From NCBI GenBank assembly GCA_035555315.1, contig DATMGU010000047.1, forward strand, positions 1 through 64,000: DNA of 64,000 nucleotides, written 5' to 3'. The translations under genes and the position numbers were made by a program. Position 1 is the first letter of the stretch. Every line of letters starts with the position of its first letter. Shown here in pieces: positions 32,169 through 40,741 of this stretch. The stretch comes from DATMGU01 sp035555315. GTDB taxonomy: Bacteria; Pseudomonadota; Alphaproteobacteria; ATCC43930; CGMCC-115725. A model generated the notes under the pieces. It was not told the DNA's origin and did not search any database. It was given only the letters and a program-made list of their open reading frames with translations.

Positions 32169-33625
32169 CCGGCCAGCGTTTGGATCTGAGGTGGAAGCCG
32201 CCGGGGCCGGTTGCCGCGCGCTTCATGGCGGCGACGGCGCGGCTGCAGGTGCTGAACGGCCCGATCGGCTCGGGTAAGACGACGACCGTGCTGATGAAAG
32301 TCATCCAGATCGCCAGCCGTCAAGCGGTATCGCGCCACACCGGCCGGCGGCGGGTCAAGGTCTGCGTCGTGCGCGATACCTATCGGCAGCTCTGGAAGAC
32401 GACGCTACCGTCCTGGTTCAAGCGGGTGCCGCGCAACGTCGGCACTTTCACCGGCGCCGAGAACGCACCGGCCTCGCATCTGGTCACCTTCCAGCTCGGC
32501 GACGGCACCATGGTCGAACTGCAGATGGATTTCATCGCGATCGGCGAAAACGCGGTCGAGGACGTGCTGCGCGGCTATGAGCCGACGTTCTTCTACCTCA
32601 ACGAGGGCGATCTGCTGGCGCGCGAGGTCTACACCTATGCCCGCGGCCGCACCGGCCGGTTCCCGGATATGGCGGAATGCGGCCCGACCTGGCACGGCAT
32701 CCTGATGGATTGCAACGCGCCGGAATTCGGCAACTGGCTGTACGAGGACGTGTTCAAGGCGACGCCGGAGGGTGTGGCGCTGTTCCGCCAGCCAAGCGGT
32801 CTGGCGATCGACGCGGAGAACCTGGATAACCTGCCGCCCGGCTACTATGCCGACCAGGTCGCCAATCAGCCGGAATGGTATGTCCGGCGCATGATCATGA
32901 ACGAGCCGGGCTATAGCCGGGCCGGCAAGCCGATCTATCCCGAATATTCCGACCTGCGGCATGTCTCGGGCTATGAGCTGCGGCCGGTGCTTGGCATGCC
33001 GCTGGGGATCGGGCTCGATGCGGGGCTGTCCCCGGCGGCGGCGCTGGGCCAACGCATGGCGAACGGCCAATGGCGCATCACCGATGAGCTGGTCGCCGAA
33101 CAGGGCACCGGACCGACGCGGTTCGGTGAGATGTTGGGGCGCTTGCTGCATGAGCGCTATGAGGGCATCCGCACGATCCGGGGATGGGCCGATCCCTCCG
33201 CCGCCTATGGCGCCGACAAGCAGGCCGGCGAAAAGAGCTGGATCGAGATCGTGTCTTCCGTGGCCGGCATCCCGATCAGCCCGGCGCCGACCAATGCGCT
33301 GATCCCGCGCCTGGATGCCGTGCGCCGGCCGCTGACGCGCCTGATCGACGGCGAGCCGGGGTTCCTGCTGTCGCCGCGCTGCACCGTGCTGCGTGAGGGC
33401 TTCAACGCCGGCTATCGCTATCGCAAGCTGCATGGCCCCGGAAACGATCGCTACACGGATGAGCCGGATAAAAACGAGTATTCGCACCCGCATGACGGGC
33501 TGCAGTACCTGGTTTCGGCCGGCGGCGAGGACATCGAGATCCGGGGCCGCAACGAGCGGCGGTTCCAGCTCAGCCGTGACGCGCAGCGGACGCACGAACA
33601 CGACTGGGACCCGTTCGCGGCATGA
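32165..33625 (+). CDS. terL: terminase large subunit
   Basis: This is the packaging motor ATPase/nuclease, 486 aa. Walker A is LNGPIGSGKTTTVL (near residue 25-38), Walker B is FFYLNEGDLL (near 142-151), and the C-terminal RNaseH-like nuclease begins with GIGLDAGLSPAAALGQ and includes GWADPSAAYGAD and a late DEYSHPHDGLQYL-like block (EYSHPHDGLQY). The short N-terminus and these motifs resemble T7/BPP-1-type terminases. It overlaps the preceding frame by ATGA and is followed ten bases later by a small HTH gene. Confidence 0.92.
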   Translation: MTGQRLDLRWKPPGPVAARFMAATARLQVLNGPIGSGKTTTVLMKVIQIASRQAVSRHTGRRRVKVCVVRDTYRQLWKTTLPSWFKRVPRNVGTFTGAENAPASHLVTFQLGDGTMVELQMDFIAIGENAVEDVLRGYEPTFFYLNEGDLLAREVYTYARGRTGRFPDMAECGPTWHGILMDCNAPEFGNWLYEDVFKATPEGVALFRQPSGLAIDAENLDNLPPGYYADQVANQPEWYVRRMIMNEPGYSRAGKPIYPEYSDLRHVSGYELRPVLGMPLGIGLDAGLSPAAALGQRMANGQWRITDELVAEQGTGPTRFGEMLGRLLHERYEGIRTIRGWADPSAAYGADKQAGEKSWIEIVSSVAGIPISPAPTNALIPRLDAVRRPLTRLIDGEPGFLLSPRCTVLREGFNAGYRYRKLHGPGNDRYTDEPDKNEYSHPHDGLQYLVSAGGEDIEIRGRNERRFQLSRDAQRTHEHDWDPFAA

Positions 33626-33635
33626 GGGGCGCGCC

Positions 33636-33845
33636 ATGAGCAACCGACCGGGGCCGATGCCGCTCGACCAGCAGATTGAATTGGGCGTGCAAATCGTCGC
33701 GGCGCGCGGGCAGGGCGTCAGCTGGAAGGTATTGGAGCGGGTCTACAACCGGGGCCGCTTGCAGCTCTGGCGCTACGCAGGGGCCGCCACGGCGGCGCTG
33801 GGGACGCAATCCCTGGTGTCCAGCCCGGCTAATGAAACAAAATAG
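33636..33845 (+). CDS. small HTH-like phage protein
   Basis: The 69-residue product has DQQIELGVQIVAARGQGVSWKVLERVYNRGRLQLWRYAGAA, which reads as a homeodomain-like helix-turn-helix with recognition helix RGRLQLWRYA. It lies between terL and head genes, a spot where some phages carry a regulatory or packaging cofactor. Its end overlaps a 13-bp direct repeat, GGCTAATGAAACA, at 33827-33839 and 33848-33860. Confidence 0.5.
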   Translation: MSNRPGPMPLDQQIELGVQIVAARGQGVSWKVLERVYNRGRLQLWRYAGAATAALGTQSLVSSPANETK

Positions 33846-33933
33846 CGGGCTAATGAAACATCTTCGGTGTTGAACGCCCGACTCCGCCACGCGACTCTGC
33901 TGGTCGAATTCGCGACCATTTGGAGTTCCGCCG

Positions 33934-34233
33934 ATGTCCCGTCTTGGTTTCCCCGTCCTCTACCGCGTTCACCATGAGCATTACGGCGTCCATCACGCCG
34001 ACATGGAGACATTTGCCGGCCTGGTGACGCGCGAGCATCCGGACGGCACCTGCGATCTGGTGATCTTCCCGCCGAACAAGGAACCCCGTTCGGTCGACAA
34101 GATCGCCGAAGGCATCGGCCCGCATATGTTCACGTCGCTGGGCGGCGGCCCGATCGAAGTGGCCGAAGCCCCGTCGACGGATGCACCGCAGTCGGCACCG
34201 GCCACCGGCGATCAGACTCCGCCGGCCGCCTAA
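33934..34233 (+). CDS. virion-module protein, unknown
   Basis: This 99-residue protein has a beta-rich N-terminal domain (LGFPVLYRVHHEHYGVHHADMETFAGLVTREHPDGTCDLVIFPPN) and a disordered Ala/Pro/Thr tail. The domain layout (a small barrel-like module reporting on 'LVTREHPDGTCDL') is common in phage gene sets near the portal but has no known job. Good spacing and codon use support it. Confidence 0.6.
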   Translation: MSRLGFPVLYRVHHEHYGVHHADMETFAGLVTREHPDGTCDLVIFPPNKEPRSVDKIAEGIGPHMFTSLGGGPIEVAEAPSTDAPQSAPATGDQTPPAA

Positions 34234-34238
34234 CGGCC

Positions 34239-34463
34239 ATGGCCGTCATGAAGTCCCTCGCCGCCGAACCGAAAGCCCCGTCGATCCTGCCCGCCTCCTG
34301 TGGCACCTGCGGGATGTTTCTGGCGCCGAAGCAAGTGCCTGACGTGGCGCGGGGCTATGCCGAGATGCGCGGCGATTGCCGGCGCTATCCGACGCCGGTC
34401 AAGCGGCACGTCGACGATTGGTGCGGCGAGCACCGTGAGCAGGATCTGCCCCATGTCGATTGA
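34239..34463 (+). CDS. small Cys-rich phage protein
   Basis: The 74-residue protein shows C-x-x-C (SCGTCGMF), a later GDCRRYP and WCGEH, giving four cysteines and a histidine that could hold zinc or iron. It overlaps the next gene by 11 bp. The C-x-x-C...C-x-R-x-P...W-C-G layout recurs in phage proteins of unknown function next to portal genes. Confidence 0.6.
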   Translation: MAVMKSLAAEPKAPSILPASCGTCGMFLAPKQVPDVARGYAEMRGDCRRYPTPVKRHVDDWCGEHREQDLPHVD

Positions 34464-34794
34464 ACTCGGCACCCGCGCCAAGCAGAATTTCTCGCAGACC
34501 CATCCGCCGTCCAGCCAGGTCAACGGGCACCTGGCGCGCGACCCCGGCATGTCCAAGCGGTCGCTGCCCGCCAGCGCCACCTTCGTGAATTCCGCCACGA
34601 ACCAGATCCAGGGCGCCGCCAACGACTTCGTGGGCTGGATCGTCGGCGAACGCTGCGTCATTCGGGGAACGCAGCTCAACAATGGCGAGCATCAGGTGCT
34701 GGCGATCGACGCCACGAACCACGCCTATCTGCAGCTCGACCAGGGCGTCAAGAACGAAGGGCCGATCGCCGGTGTCGAGGTGCGCACGCCATGA
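34453..34794 (+). CDS. virion-module protein, unknown
   Basis: A 113-residue protein starting at ATG 34453. It contains SKRSLPASATFVNSATNQIQGAANDFVGWIVGERCVIRGTQLNNGEHQVLAI, a beta-rich module with a small-barrel look (IRGTQLNNGE). It overlaps the genes on both sides. Possibly a head accessory or structural protein by location; not recognised. Confidence 0.55.
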   Translation: MSIELGTRAKQNFSQTHPPSSQVNGHLARDPGMSKRSLPASATFVNSATNQIQGAANDFVGWIVGERCVIRGTQLNNGEHQVLAIDATNHAYLQLDQGVKNEGPIAGVEVRTP

Positions 34795-35063
34795 GCGGCT
34801 ATGTGGCCGCGACCAACCAGCTCGCCGGCAAGGCGGCGACGGTCTATCAGACCGCCGTCGCCCTCACGCCGACCGACAACACCCAGATCGGCCCGTTCTC
34901 GGCCTTCTATGTCGGGGTGACCGGCGACGTTACCGTGGTGCCGCGTGACAGCGTAACGCCGGTGCTGTTCAAGGCCGTGCCAGCCGGGACGCTGATCCCG
35001 ATGGCGGTCCAGGGCGTGAACGCCACCGGCACCTCGGCGACCAACATCCTGGGCCTCGGCTGA
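34791..35063 (+). CDS. small virion-like protein (possible head decoration)
   Basis: The 90-residue product is a compact beta domain (AVALTPTDNTQIGPFSAFYVGVTGDVTVVPRDSVTPVLFKAVPAGTLIPMAVQGVNATGTSATNILGL). The pattern of a 'G-D-V-T-V' strand and a 'PAG-x-x-x-P' turn is common in small phage surface or cement proteins. It is coupled on both sides (ATGA, TGATG). Confidence 0.6.
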   Translation: MSGYVAATNQLAGKAATVYQTAVALTPTDNTQIGPFSAFYVGVTGDVTVVPRDSVTPVLFKAVPAGTLIPMAVQGVNATGTSATNILGLG

Positions 35064-35329
35064 TGGCCCCACTGACCCCGGCGCAGAGTTTCGACGCGCT
35101 CGCCATTCTGCCGCCTGGCATCGTGGCGACCCGCGCGATCGTCGACGGGTTGTCCGCCGCCTGGGCGGCCGGCGGTTTCATACCGTTGACCCCGGCCCAG
35201 GTCTTGGTCGTGACCGGGCCGTCGCCCGTGGCGCCGACGCACTTGCCGCGTTTCGCCGATAGCAATCCCGCCCCCTTCGACGATTGGGTGCAATACGGCG
35301 CATCGCCGATCGGCGGGGTGGCTTCATGA
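35063..35329 (+). CDS. small phage protein, unknown
   Basis: This 88-residue protein is mainly neutral with two Pro-rich halves (LTPAQSFDALAILPPGIVATRAIVDGLSAAWAAGGFIPLTPAQVL and PAPFDDWVQYGASP). Its ATG overlaps the previous stop (TGATG) and its stop overlaps the next ATG. Function not recognised. Confidence 0.55.
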   Translation: MAPLTPAQSFDALAILPPGIVATRAIVDGLSAAWAAGGFIPLTPAQVLVVTGPSPVAPTHLPRFADSNPAPFDDWVQYGASPIGGVAS

Positions 35330-35541
35330 GCGGGTTGTTCAAAACCAACACCCCCGCGCCGACGACACCGGCACCAGCGGCCGCCGCACCGACCGTGACC
35401 GACGCCAGCGTGCAGGCGGCGGCGCAGGCGCAGGCGACCGCGCAGGCGCAGGCGGCGGGTCGCGCCTCGACGATCCTGACATCCGGGCAGGGCGATCCCA
35501 CGGCCGCCACGGTCGATAAGAAAACCCTGCTGGGCGGCTGA
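35326..35541 (+). CDS. small Ala/Gln-rich protein before the portal
   Basis: A 71-residue protein: GLFKTNTPAPTTPAP start, an Ala/Gln helix (VQAAAQAQATAQAQAAGRASTIL) and an end of TLLGG. Short proteins with this 'MSGLF...RASTILTS...TLLGG' pattern occur right before T7-like portals and may be virion-associated. The start at 35326 overlaps the previous stop; an upstream ATG at 35284 is a shadow. Confidence 0.6.
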   Translation: MSGLFKTNTPAPTTPAPAAAAPTVTDASVQAAAQAQATAQAQAAGRASTILTSGQGDPTAATVDKKTLLGG

Positions 35542-35544
35542 TCC

Positions 35545-37305
35545 ATGGACGACATCGCCAAAGACATCATCCAGACCTGGGAACGCCTCGACGGCGATCG
35601 CGGGACGTGGAAAAGCCATTGGCAGGAAATCGGCAACTACATGCTGCCGAACCGCAACGACTACATCACCCGGCGCACCCCCGGGCAAAAGCGCACCCAG
35701 TATATTTTCGACAGCACGCCGCTGGTGGCCCTGGAGCAATTCGCCGCCGGCATGCATGGCCTGTTGACTAGCCCCAGCCTCCAATGGTTCGCCATGAAGG
35801 CGGAGGATGACGGGCTCAACACGCGCGACGACGTGCGGGCCTGGCTCGATGACGCGACCAAGACGATGTACGGGATCTTCAACGGTCCCGGCCATAATTT
35901 CGCGTCGCAAAGCCATGAGCTGTATCTAGACATCGGCTCGGTCGGCACGGCCGTCATGGCGGTGCTGGAAAGCAAGCGCAAGGGCATGCTGTTCTCGACC
36001 CGGCACCTGAAAGAATGCGTGATCGCCGAGAACGAAGAGGACCGGGTCGATACCCTGGTGCGCAAATGGCATTACACCGCCAAGCAGGCGGTCGAGGCCT
36101 GGGGGTCGGCGGCCGGCGAAAAGGTGCTGAAGGCCTACGACGAAAAGCCGGACACCTCGTTCGAGTTCATGCATTCGGTCCGGCCGCGCCGCGACCGCAA
36201 TCCGGAGCGGCGCGACGCGAAGCATAAGGCATTCGAGAGCTGCTACATCTCGGTCGCCGATGGCGCGGTCATCCAGGAAAGCGGCTTCGACGAATTCCCC
36301 TATCTGGTGCCGCGCTTTTCCAAGGCGACGGGCGAGATCTATGGGCGCGGCCCCGGTTCGCTGGTGCTGGCCGACGTCAAGATGCTGAACGAGATGCGCA
36401 AGACCATCCTGAAGGGCGCGCAAAAGGTCATCGACCCGCCGCTGATGGTGCCGGATGACGGCTTCATGACGCCGATCAAGACGGTGCCGGGCAGCCTGAA
36501 TTATTACCGCGCCGGGTCGAACGACCGCATCGAGCCGGTCGAGACCAAGGGCCAGGTGCAGCTGGGCATCGACATGCTGGGCGGACTGCAGCAGCAGATC
36601 AAGCAAGGCTTCTATGTCGAATGGCTGATGATGCCATCCGACCCGAACGATCCCTCCGCCGCCGGCAAGGGCATCACCGCCACCTATGTGCTGCAGCAGC
36701 GCGACGAAAAGATGCGGCTGCTGTCGCCGATGCTGGCCCGGCTGCAGGCCGAGTTCCTGGGGCCGCTGATCGATCGCGTGTTCGCCATCCTGTGGCGGCA
36801 GAGCGTGCGGCTGGGGTTCGGCCCCGGTTCGCCGTTCCTGCCGCCGCCGGCGGCGCTGTCGGGCGTGAACCTGAGGGTCGAGTATGTCAGCCCGGTGGCG
36901 CTGGCCCAGAAATCCAGCCAGATGGACGCGGTCGGCCGGCTGCTGCAGCTCGTCCAGGCGGTCATGCAGGTCGACCCGAACGCGGCGATGGTGCTCGACA
37001 CCGAGGCGATGCTGCGCCTGGCCGCGAACGACCTCAACACCCCGGCCGCCATCCTGAAATCCCCCGAACGCCTGGCGCAGGACAAGGCCGCCAAGCAGCA
37101 GGCCGACGAGGCGATGCAGCAGCATATGCAGCTGGAAAGCCTGGCGAAGACGGCGAAGGACGGCAGCGCCGCCATGCAGAACATGGCGAGCGCCGGGGCG
37201 CTGGCCGGCGCCGCCGGGGGCGGGCAGGGCGGCGGCGTAGGCCAGGGTGGTGCAGGCCAGGGTGGCGCTGGCCAGGGCGCCGTGCCGCAAGGGGTCGCGG
37301 CATGA
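35545..37305 (+). CDS. portal (head-tail connector) protein
   Basis: The 586-residue protein is of the T7 gp8/BPP-1 connector type: it starts IAKDIIQTWERLDGDRGTWKSHWQEIGNYMLPNR and has the family blocks RRTPGQKRTQYIFDSTPLVALEQFAAGMHGLLTSP and FYVEWLMMP..ITATYVLQQRDEKMRLLSPMLARLQAEFLGPLIDRVF in its wing and clip regions. It forms the dodecameric vertex through which DNA passes. The C-terminal 60 residues are Gly/Gln-rich (repeat of GGAGQ). It is the first large head gene and supports a podovirus. Confidence 0.92.
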   Translation: MDDIAKDIIQTWERLDGDRGTWKSHWQEIGNYMLPNRNDYITRRTPGQKRTQYIFDSTPLVALEQFAAGMHGLLTSPSLQWFAMKAEDDGLNTRDDVRAWLDDATKTMYGIFNGPGHNFASQSHELYLDIGSVGTAVMAVLESKRKGMLFSTRHLKECVIAENEEDRVDTLVRKWHYTAKQAVEAWGSAAGEKVLKAYDEKPDTSFEFMHSVRPRRDRNPERRDAKHKAFESCYISVADGAVIQESGFDEFPYLVPRFSKATGEIYGRGPGSLVLADVKMLNEMRKTILKGAQKVIDPPLMVPDDGFMTPIKTVPGSLNYYRAGSNDRIEPVETKGQVQLGIDMLGGLQQQIKQGFYVEWLMMPSDPNDPSAAGKGITATYVLQQRDEKMRLLSPMLARLQAEFLGPLIDRVFAILWRQSVRLGFGPGSPFLPPPAALSGVNLRVEYVSPVALAQKSSQMDAVGRLLQLVQAVMQVDPNAAMVLDTEAMLRLAANDLNTPAAILKSPERLAQDKAAKQQADEAMQQHMQLESLAKTAKDGSAAMQNMASAGALAGAAGGGQGGGVGQGGAGQGGAGQGAVPQGVAA

Positions 37306-37655
37306 AATGCGATCACACCGGCTGCAAGGCCGAGCCGATCCGCGCGCCGCGCGTCATCGTGCCTTATGTGGGCTGGCCGGCCCCGATACCGGGCTTCACG
37401 CCGCTGCGCATGATGACCACGCTGCATTACTGCCAACCGCATGTCGGCGAGCTGAAGGCCGAGGACATCCTCACGGCGAAGGTCAAGGCGGATTTCGAGG
37501 ATATGGCGCGGGCCAAACGGCCGCTCGGCTTCAAATGCGATTTCGAGGCGGCGTTCGTCGAGTATCTGCTGGTCACCACGCCCGAATACCGCGATTTCCT
37601 CGACCGCCTCGACGTCGGCCGGCTGCTGCGCCGCCTAACGGCGGAGGCGTCATGA
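37302..37655 (+). CDS. Cys-motif phage protein, paralogue of the gene at 27419
   Basis: The 117-residue product starts MKCDHTGCKAEPIRAPRV and has HYCQPHVGELKAEDILTAKVKADFEDMARAKRP, then a helical end (DFEAAFVEYLLVTTPEYRDFLDRLDVGRLL). The same Cys layout appears in the early protein at 27419-27736. Zinc binding is plausible. It overlaps the portal stop by ATGA. Confidence 0.55.
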   Translation: MKCDHTGCKAEPIRAPRVIVPYVGWPAPIPGFTPLRMMTTLHYCQPHVGELKAEDILTAKVKADFEDMARAKRPLGFKCDFEAAFVEYLLVTTPEYRDFLDRLDVGRLLRRLTAEAS

Positions 37656-37957
37656 GTGCGGCCGATGTCATGGCCCGGGTCACCGCCTGGCGCCGCCGCG
37701 TCTCGATCCGCACCACCTATCACCGCGTCTTCGAGACGCCGGATGGCGCGCGGGTGCTCGAAGACATGCTCAAGGGCGGCGGCATGCTGGAACGCAGCTT
37801 CGTACCCGGCGACCCCTATGCCACCGCGTTCAACGAGGGGCGCCGCTCCGTGATGATCGATGTCCTGCGTCTCCTCAGCTGGACCGAGGGGGCGCTGTCC
37901 AAGCTATCCGATGACCAAGTCGCGGCGCGCCTGATGGCGACCGAAGACGACGAGTGA
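37652..37957 (+). CDS. Bbp19-like structural protein
   Basis: The 101-residue protein matches the Bordetella phage Bbp19 pattern: TYHRVFETPDGARVLEDMLKGGGMLERSFVPGDPYATAFNEGRRSVMIDVL, with the conserved FVPGDPY-x-TAFNEGRRSV segment. Bbp19-family proteins sit between portal and scaffold genes in this type of podovirus. Order here is the same. ATGA overlaps on both sides. Confidence 0.8.
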   Translation: MSAADVMARVTAWRRRVSIRTTYHRVFETPDGARVLEDMLKGGGMLERSFVPGDPYATAFNEGRRSVMIDVLRLLSWTEGALSKLSDDQVAARLMATEDDE

Positions 37958-38943
37958 AGGGCCCCAGCATGTTCGCATTCTTCCGCCAGCCCTGTTTCGC
38001 GCCCGATGCCGGCGGCTCGCCCGGCGCCGCATCAAGTGCCGCCTCGGCCGATGCCGGCGCCACGGCCCCGACCACAACGGCGCCCGCGCCCGGCGCCACG
38101 GTCCCCGCGGCCACGGTCCCGGCCACCGCCGCGCCGGCGGTTACCTCGTTCAGCGAGACGCTACCGGAGGATATTCGCGGCGACGCGGTGTTCAAGGACA
38201 TCAAGGATCTGGCCGGCCTGGCGAAGTCCTACCGGAATGCCGCGAAGATGGTCGGCCTGGATAAGGCCACCGTGGTGGCGCTGCCCAGTCCCGAGGATGC
38301 CGAGGGCTGGAACGGCCTCTATGGCAAGCTCGGCCGGCCGGAAAGCGCCGATAAATACGTCATGCCGGCGAAGGGCGAAGGCCTCGCCTATGACGAGACC
38401 GACGCGGCGTTTCAAAAGACCATCCTGCCGATCCTGCACGAGGCCGGCATCACCCAGCGCCAGCTCGACGCGATCATTCCAAAATGGAACACCCTCGCTA
38501 GCTCCGGCACCGCCGCGAAGGATGCCGAGACGGCGGCGCAGCTGGCGAGCGCTTCCGCCACACTCAAGACCGATTGGGGTCAGGCCTATGAGCCGAAGCT
38601 GGCGCTGGCGAATGATGCGATCCGGCACTACGCCGACGAGCTGAAGCTGGGCGGCGACGTGACGGCGGCGCTGGAAAGCACCGGCCTCGGCAACCACCCG
38701 GCGCTGGCCAAGCTGTTCGCCCATCTGGGTGCGCAGCTGCAGGAAGACGGCGCGCTCAAAGGGCGCGGCTCGGGCGGCGGCGCGGCCGTGCTGTCGCCGG
38801 CCGAGGGCCGCCAGCAGATCGCGGCCAAGCAGAACGACGCGGAATTCATGAAGGCCTATACGAGCAAGAGCGCCCCCGGACATGCCGACGCGGTCCAGGC
38901 GATGCAGCGGTTGTACGAGATGGCCTTCCCGTCCGCCACCTAG
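37954..38943 (+). CDS. putative capsid scaffolding protein
   Basis: This gene directly precedes the capsid gene. The 329 residues begin with a low-complexity Ala/Thr/Pro stretch (to about residue 65), then SFSETLPEDIRGDAVFKDIKDLAGLAKSYRNAAKMVG, a block typical of podovirus/siphovirus scaffold-like proteins, then a helical C-terminal half (QLASASATLKTDWGQAYEPKLALANDAIRHYADELKLG). Start is GTG at 37954 (GTGA overlap) or ATG at 37969. It should guide procapsid assembly and leave before DNA packaging. Confidence 0.75.
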   Translation: MKGPSMFAFFRQPCFAPDAGGSPGAASSAASADAGATAPTTTAPAPGATVPAATVPATAAPAVTSFSETLPEDIRGDAVFKDIKDLAGLAKSYRNAAKMVGLDKATVVALPSPEDAEGWNGLYGKLGRPESADKYVMPAKGEGLAYDETDAAFQKTILPILHEAGITQRQLDAIIPKWNTLASSGTAAKDAETAAQLASASATLKTDWGQAYEPKLALANDAIRHYADELKLGGDVTAALESTGLGNHPALAKLFAHLGAQLQEDGALKGRGSGGGAAVLSPAEGRQQIAAKQNDAEFMKAYTSKSAPGHADAVQAMQRLYEMAFPSAT

Positions 38944-39270
38944 GCGCGGCGGAGACAACGCATTCCGGAGGCCCGGGGAGCTTTGACGCGGCGCTGTCCT
39001 AAAGGGGGCGGCATTCGCATCGGGGTCCGGACGAAGGTTTCGGCGCAGACAGTCGTTAGGCGGCACGGGAGTGTCGCCAGGTCAGGCACGGGTCCAGTGG
39101 GGCGCGCCATCAAGCGGCGCGCGGGATTGGGGAGCTCAGCCGTCATCGAGCCCCAGCGCCGCAGGCGAACGCCGTTCGCTGTGTGAGTGTAGCGAACGTC
39201 GTTCGCCCTCTGCGGGGGATCTTGAAACCACGGCTCGGCTGGAAACCGGGCCTGACGGGAGCATGTACCC
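38944..39270. promoter_or_regulatory. scaffold-capsid intergenic region with paired 15-bp palindromes
   Basis: These 327 bp hold no convincing gene. Two copies of GCGAACGNCGTTCGC lie 27 bp apart at 39165-39179 and 39192-39206. The first half of one can also pair with the second half of the other, extended by CGCAG (39160-39164) and CTGCG (39210-39214), so alternative hairpins are possible. The capsid start is preceded by GGGAG. The region may set the high capsid-to-scaffold expression ratio. Confidence 0.55.
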
Positions 39271-40188
39271 ATGTCGTTCACGGTCACGGACGCGTTCGTC
39301 CAGCAGTTTTCGGGGAACGTCAAGTTCCTCGCCCAGCAAACCAAGTCGCGCATGCGCCCTTGCGTGATGGAGGACACCATCACCGGCGACAGCGCCTATC
39401 TGGAACAGATGGCGCCGACGGCGGCCCGCAAGGTTATCGCCCGGCACGGCGACAGCCCGATCATGAACACCCAGCATCTGCGCCGCCGCGTCGCCCCCTA
39501 TGACTACGATTGGGGCGATCTGGTCGATGTCGAGGATAAGGTGCGCCTGCTGATCGATCCGGAAAGCAACTATGCCAAGAACGCGGCCTATGCGCTGGAA
39601 CGGGCGATCGACGACGAACTCATCGGCTCGCTCTGGGCCACCGCCTATACCGGTCACACCGGCTCGACCGCCGTCGCCTGGCCGAACGGCAATGCCGAAA
39701 GCGCGCCGACCACGCCGGCCGGCACCCAGGTCCTGGTCAATGACTGGACCTATGGCAACGGCAGCGGCAACGCGGGCCTGACCATCTCCAAGCTGATCTC
39801 GGCCTCGGTGGCTCTCGACGCGGCCGAAGGTGACGACGACGAGGAGCGCTATATCGTGATCGGCGCCAAGCAGAAGGGCAATCTGCTGGCGACCACCGAA
39901 GCGACCTCGGCGGATTACGCGTCGGTCAAGGCCCTCAACGAGGGCAAGATCGACAGCTTCATGGGCTTCAAATTCATCCATTCGGAGCGGCTATCGCAGG
40001 ACGCCAGCGGCTATACCCGCGTGCCGGTCTGGCGCAAATCCGGCCTCGGCCTCGGCGTCGCCAAGGATGTCTGGTCGATGATCGACCGGCGGCCGGACAA
40101 GCGCTTCTCCTGGTACGTCTACGCCGCCATGTCGCTCGGCGCCACGCGTCTCGAAGAGGCGAAGCTCGTCGAGCTGAAGTGCCTCTAA
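39271..40188 (+). CDS. major capsid protein
   Basis: The 305-residue protein is of the BPP-1 Bbp17 type: it begins FTVTDAFVQQFSGNVKFLAQQTKSRMRPCV and continues with RHGDSPIMNTQHLRRRVAPYDYDWGDLVDVEDKVRLLIDPESNYAKNAAYALERAIDDELI, the family's hallmark, and ends in a KRFSWYVYAAMSLGATRLEEAKLVEL domain. It has no separate delta domain, consistent with a separate scaffold gene. Strong hairpins follow the gene. Confidence 0.9.
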   Translation: MSFTVTDAFVQQFSGNVKFLAQQTKSRMRPCVMEDTITGDSAYLEQMAPTAARKVIARHGDSPIMNTQHLRRRVAPYDYDWGDLVDVEDKVRLLIDPESNYAKNAAYALERAIDDELIGSLWATAYTGHTGSTAVAWPNGNAESAPTTPAGTQVLVNDWTYGNGSGNAGLTISKLISASVALDAAEGDDDEERYIVIGAKQKGNLLATTEATSADYASVKALNEGKIDSFMGFKFIHSERLSQDASGYTRVPVWRKSGLGLGVAKDVWSMIDRRPDKRFSWYVYAAMSLGATRLEEAKLVELKCL

Positions 40189-40218
40189 GCCGGTAATCCC
40201 GCTCCCCGCAACCGCATA

Positions 40219-40245
40219 GCCGGGCGAGGCCGAGGCCCGCCCGGC
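40219..40245 (+). terminator. hairpin after the capsid gene
   Basis: GCCGGGCG (40219-40226) pairs with CGCCCGGC (40238-40245) around an 11-base loop containing GGCC twice. There is no T-run, so it is more likely an mRNA-stabilising or attenuating hairpin than a full terminator. It lies 31 bp after the capsid stop and 14 bp before the next gene. Confidence 0.5.
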
Positions 40246-40258
40246 GGAGGACCGCATC

Positions 40259-40735
40259 ATGACCGTGGCCACCGCTTTTTCCACCCAGATGACCCAGCTG
40301 ACCGGCAATGCCGGCGGGGCCATCCAGCAGCTGCCCAATTCCAATGTCGTCGCCGGGCGCGAACGCTGCTTCATCGCCAATATCGCCCTCGCCACTCAGG
40401 CGATCGGCACCGTGTTCGGCGTCGCGCGCATTGGGCTGCTGGGCGTCATCACCGGTATCACCCTGATCACCGATACCTCGCTCGGTTCGGCGACGATCGC
40501 GCTGGGCGATGCCAACTCCTCGGCGATCTACATGGCGGCCTCGGTGCTGACCGCCACCAACACGCCGACCCGCGTCGGCCTGGCCTCGACCCATGGCGCG
40601 CCGATCGCCACTGGCTATGACTGCGTCAGCGGCCTCGTCAGCAAGAGCTACGAGGACATCATCCTGACGACCGCCGTCGCGGCGCTGCCGGCCTCCGGCA
40701 ACCTCGCGATCATCTTCGAATACGTGATCGACTAG
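40259..40735 (+). CDS. virion protein, possible head fibre or decoration
   Basis: The 158-residue protein is beta-rich and small-residue-rich (GSATIALGDANSSAIYMAASVLTATNTPTRVGLASTHGAPIATGYDCVSGLVSKSYEDIILTTAVAALPASGNLAIIFEYVID). The 'ALGDANSSA' strand-loop and the final acidic-aromatic strand are common in capsid surface proteins encoded right after the capsid. The start is preceded by CGGAGG. Function by position only. Confidence 0.6.
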   Translation: MTVATAFSTQMTQLTGNAGGAIQQLPNSNVVAGRERCFIANIALATQAIGTVFGVARIGLLGVITGITLITDTSLGSATIALGDANSSAIYMAASVLTATNTPTRVGLASTHGAPIATGYDCVSGLVSKSYEDIILTTAVAALPASGNLAIIFEYVID

Positions 40736-40741
40736 GAAGAA

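Noticed and set aside
33827..33860. Direct repeat GGCTAATGAAACA as an attachment or regulatory site
   Set aside because: Only two copies at one place, 21 bp apart, and no link to other repeats; most likely local slippage.
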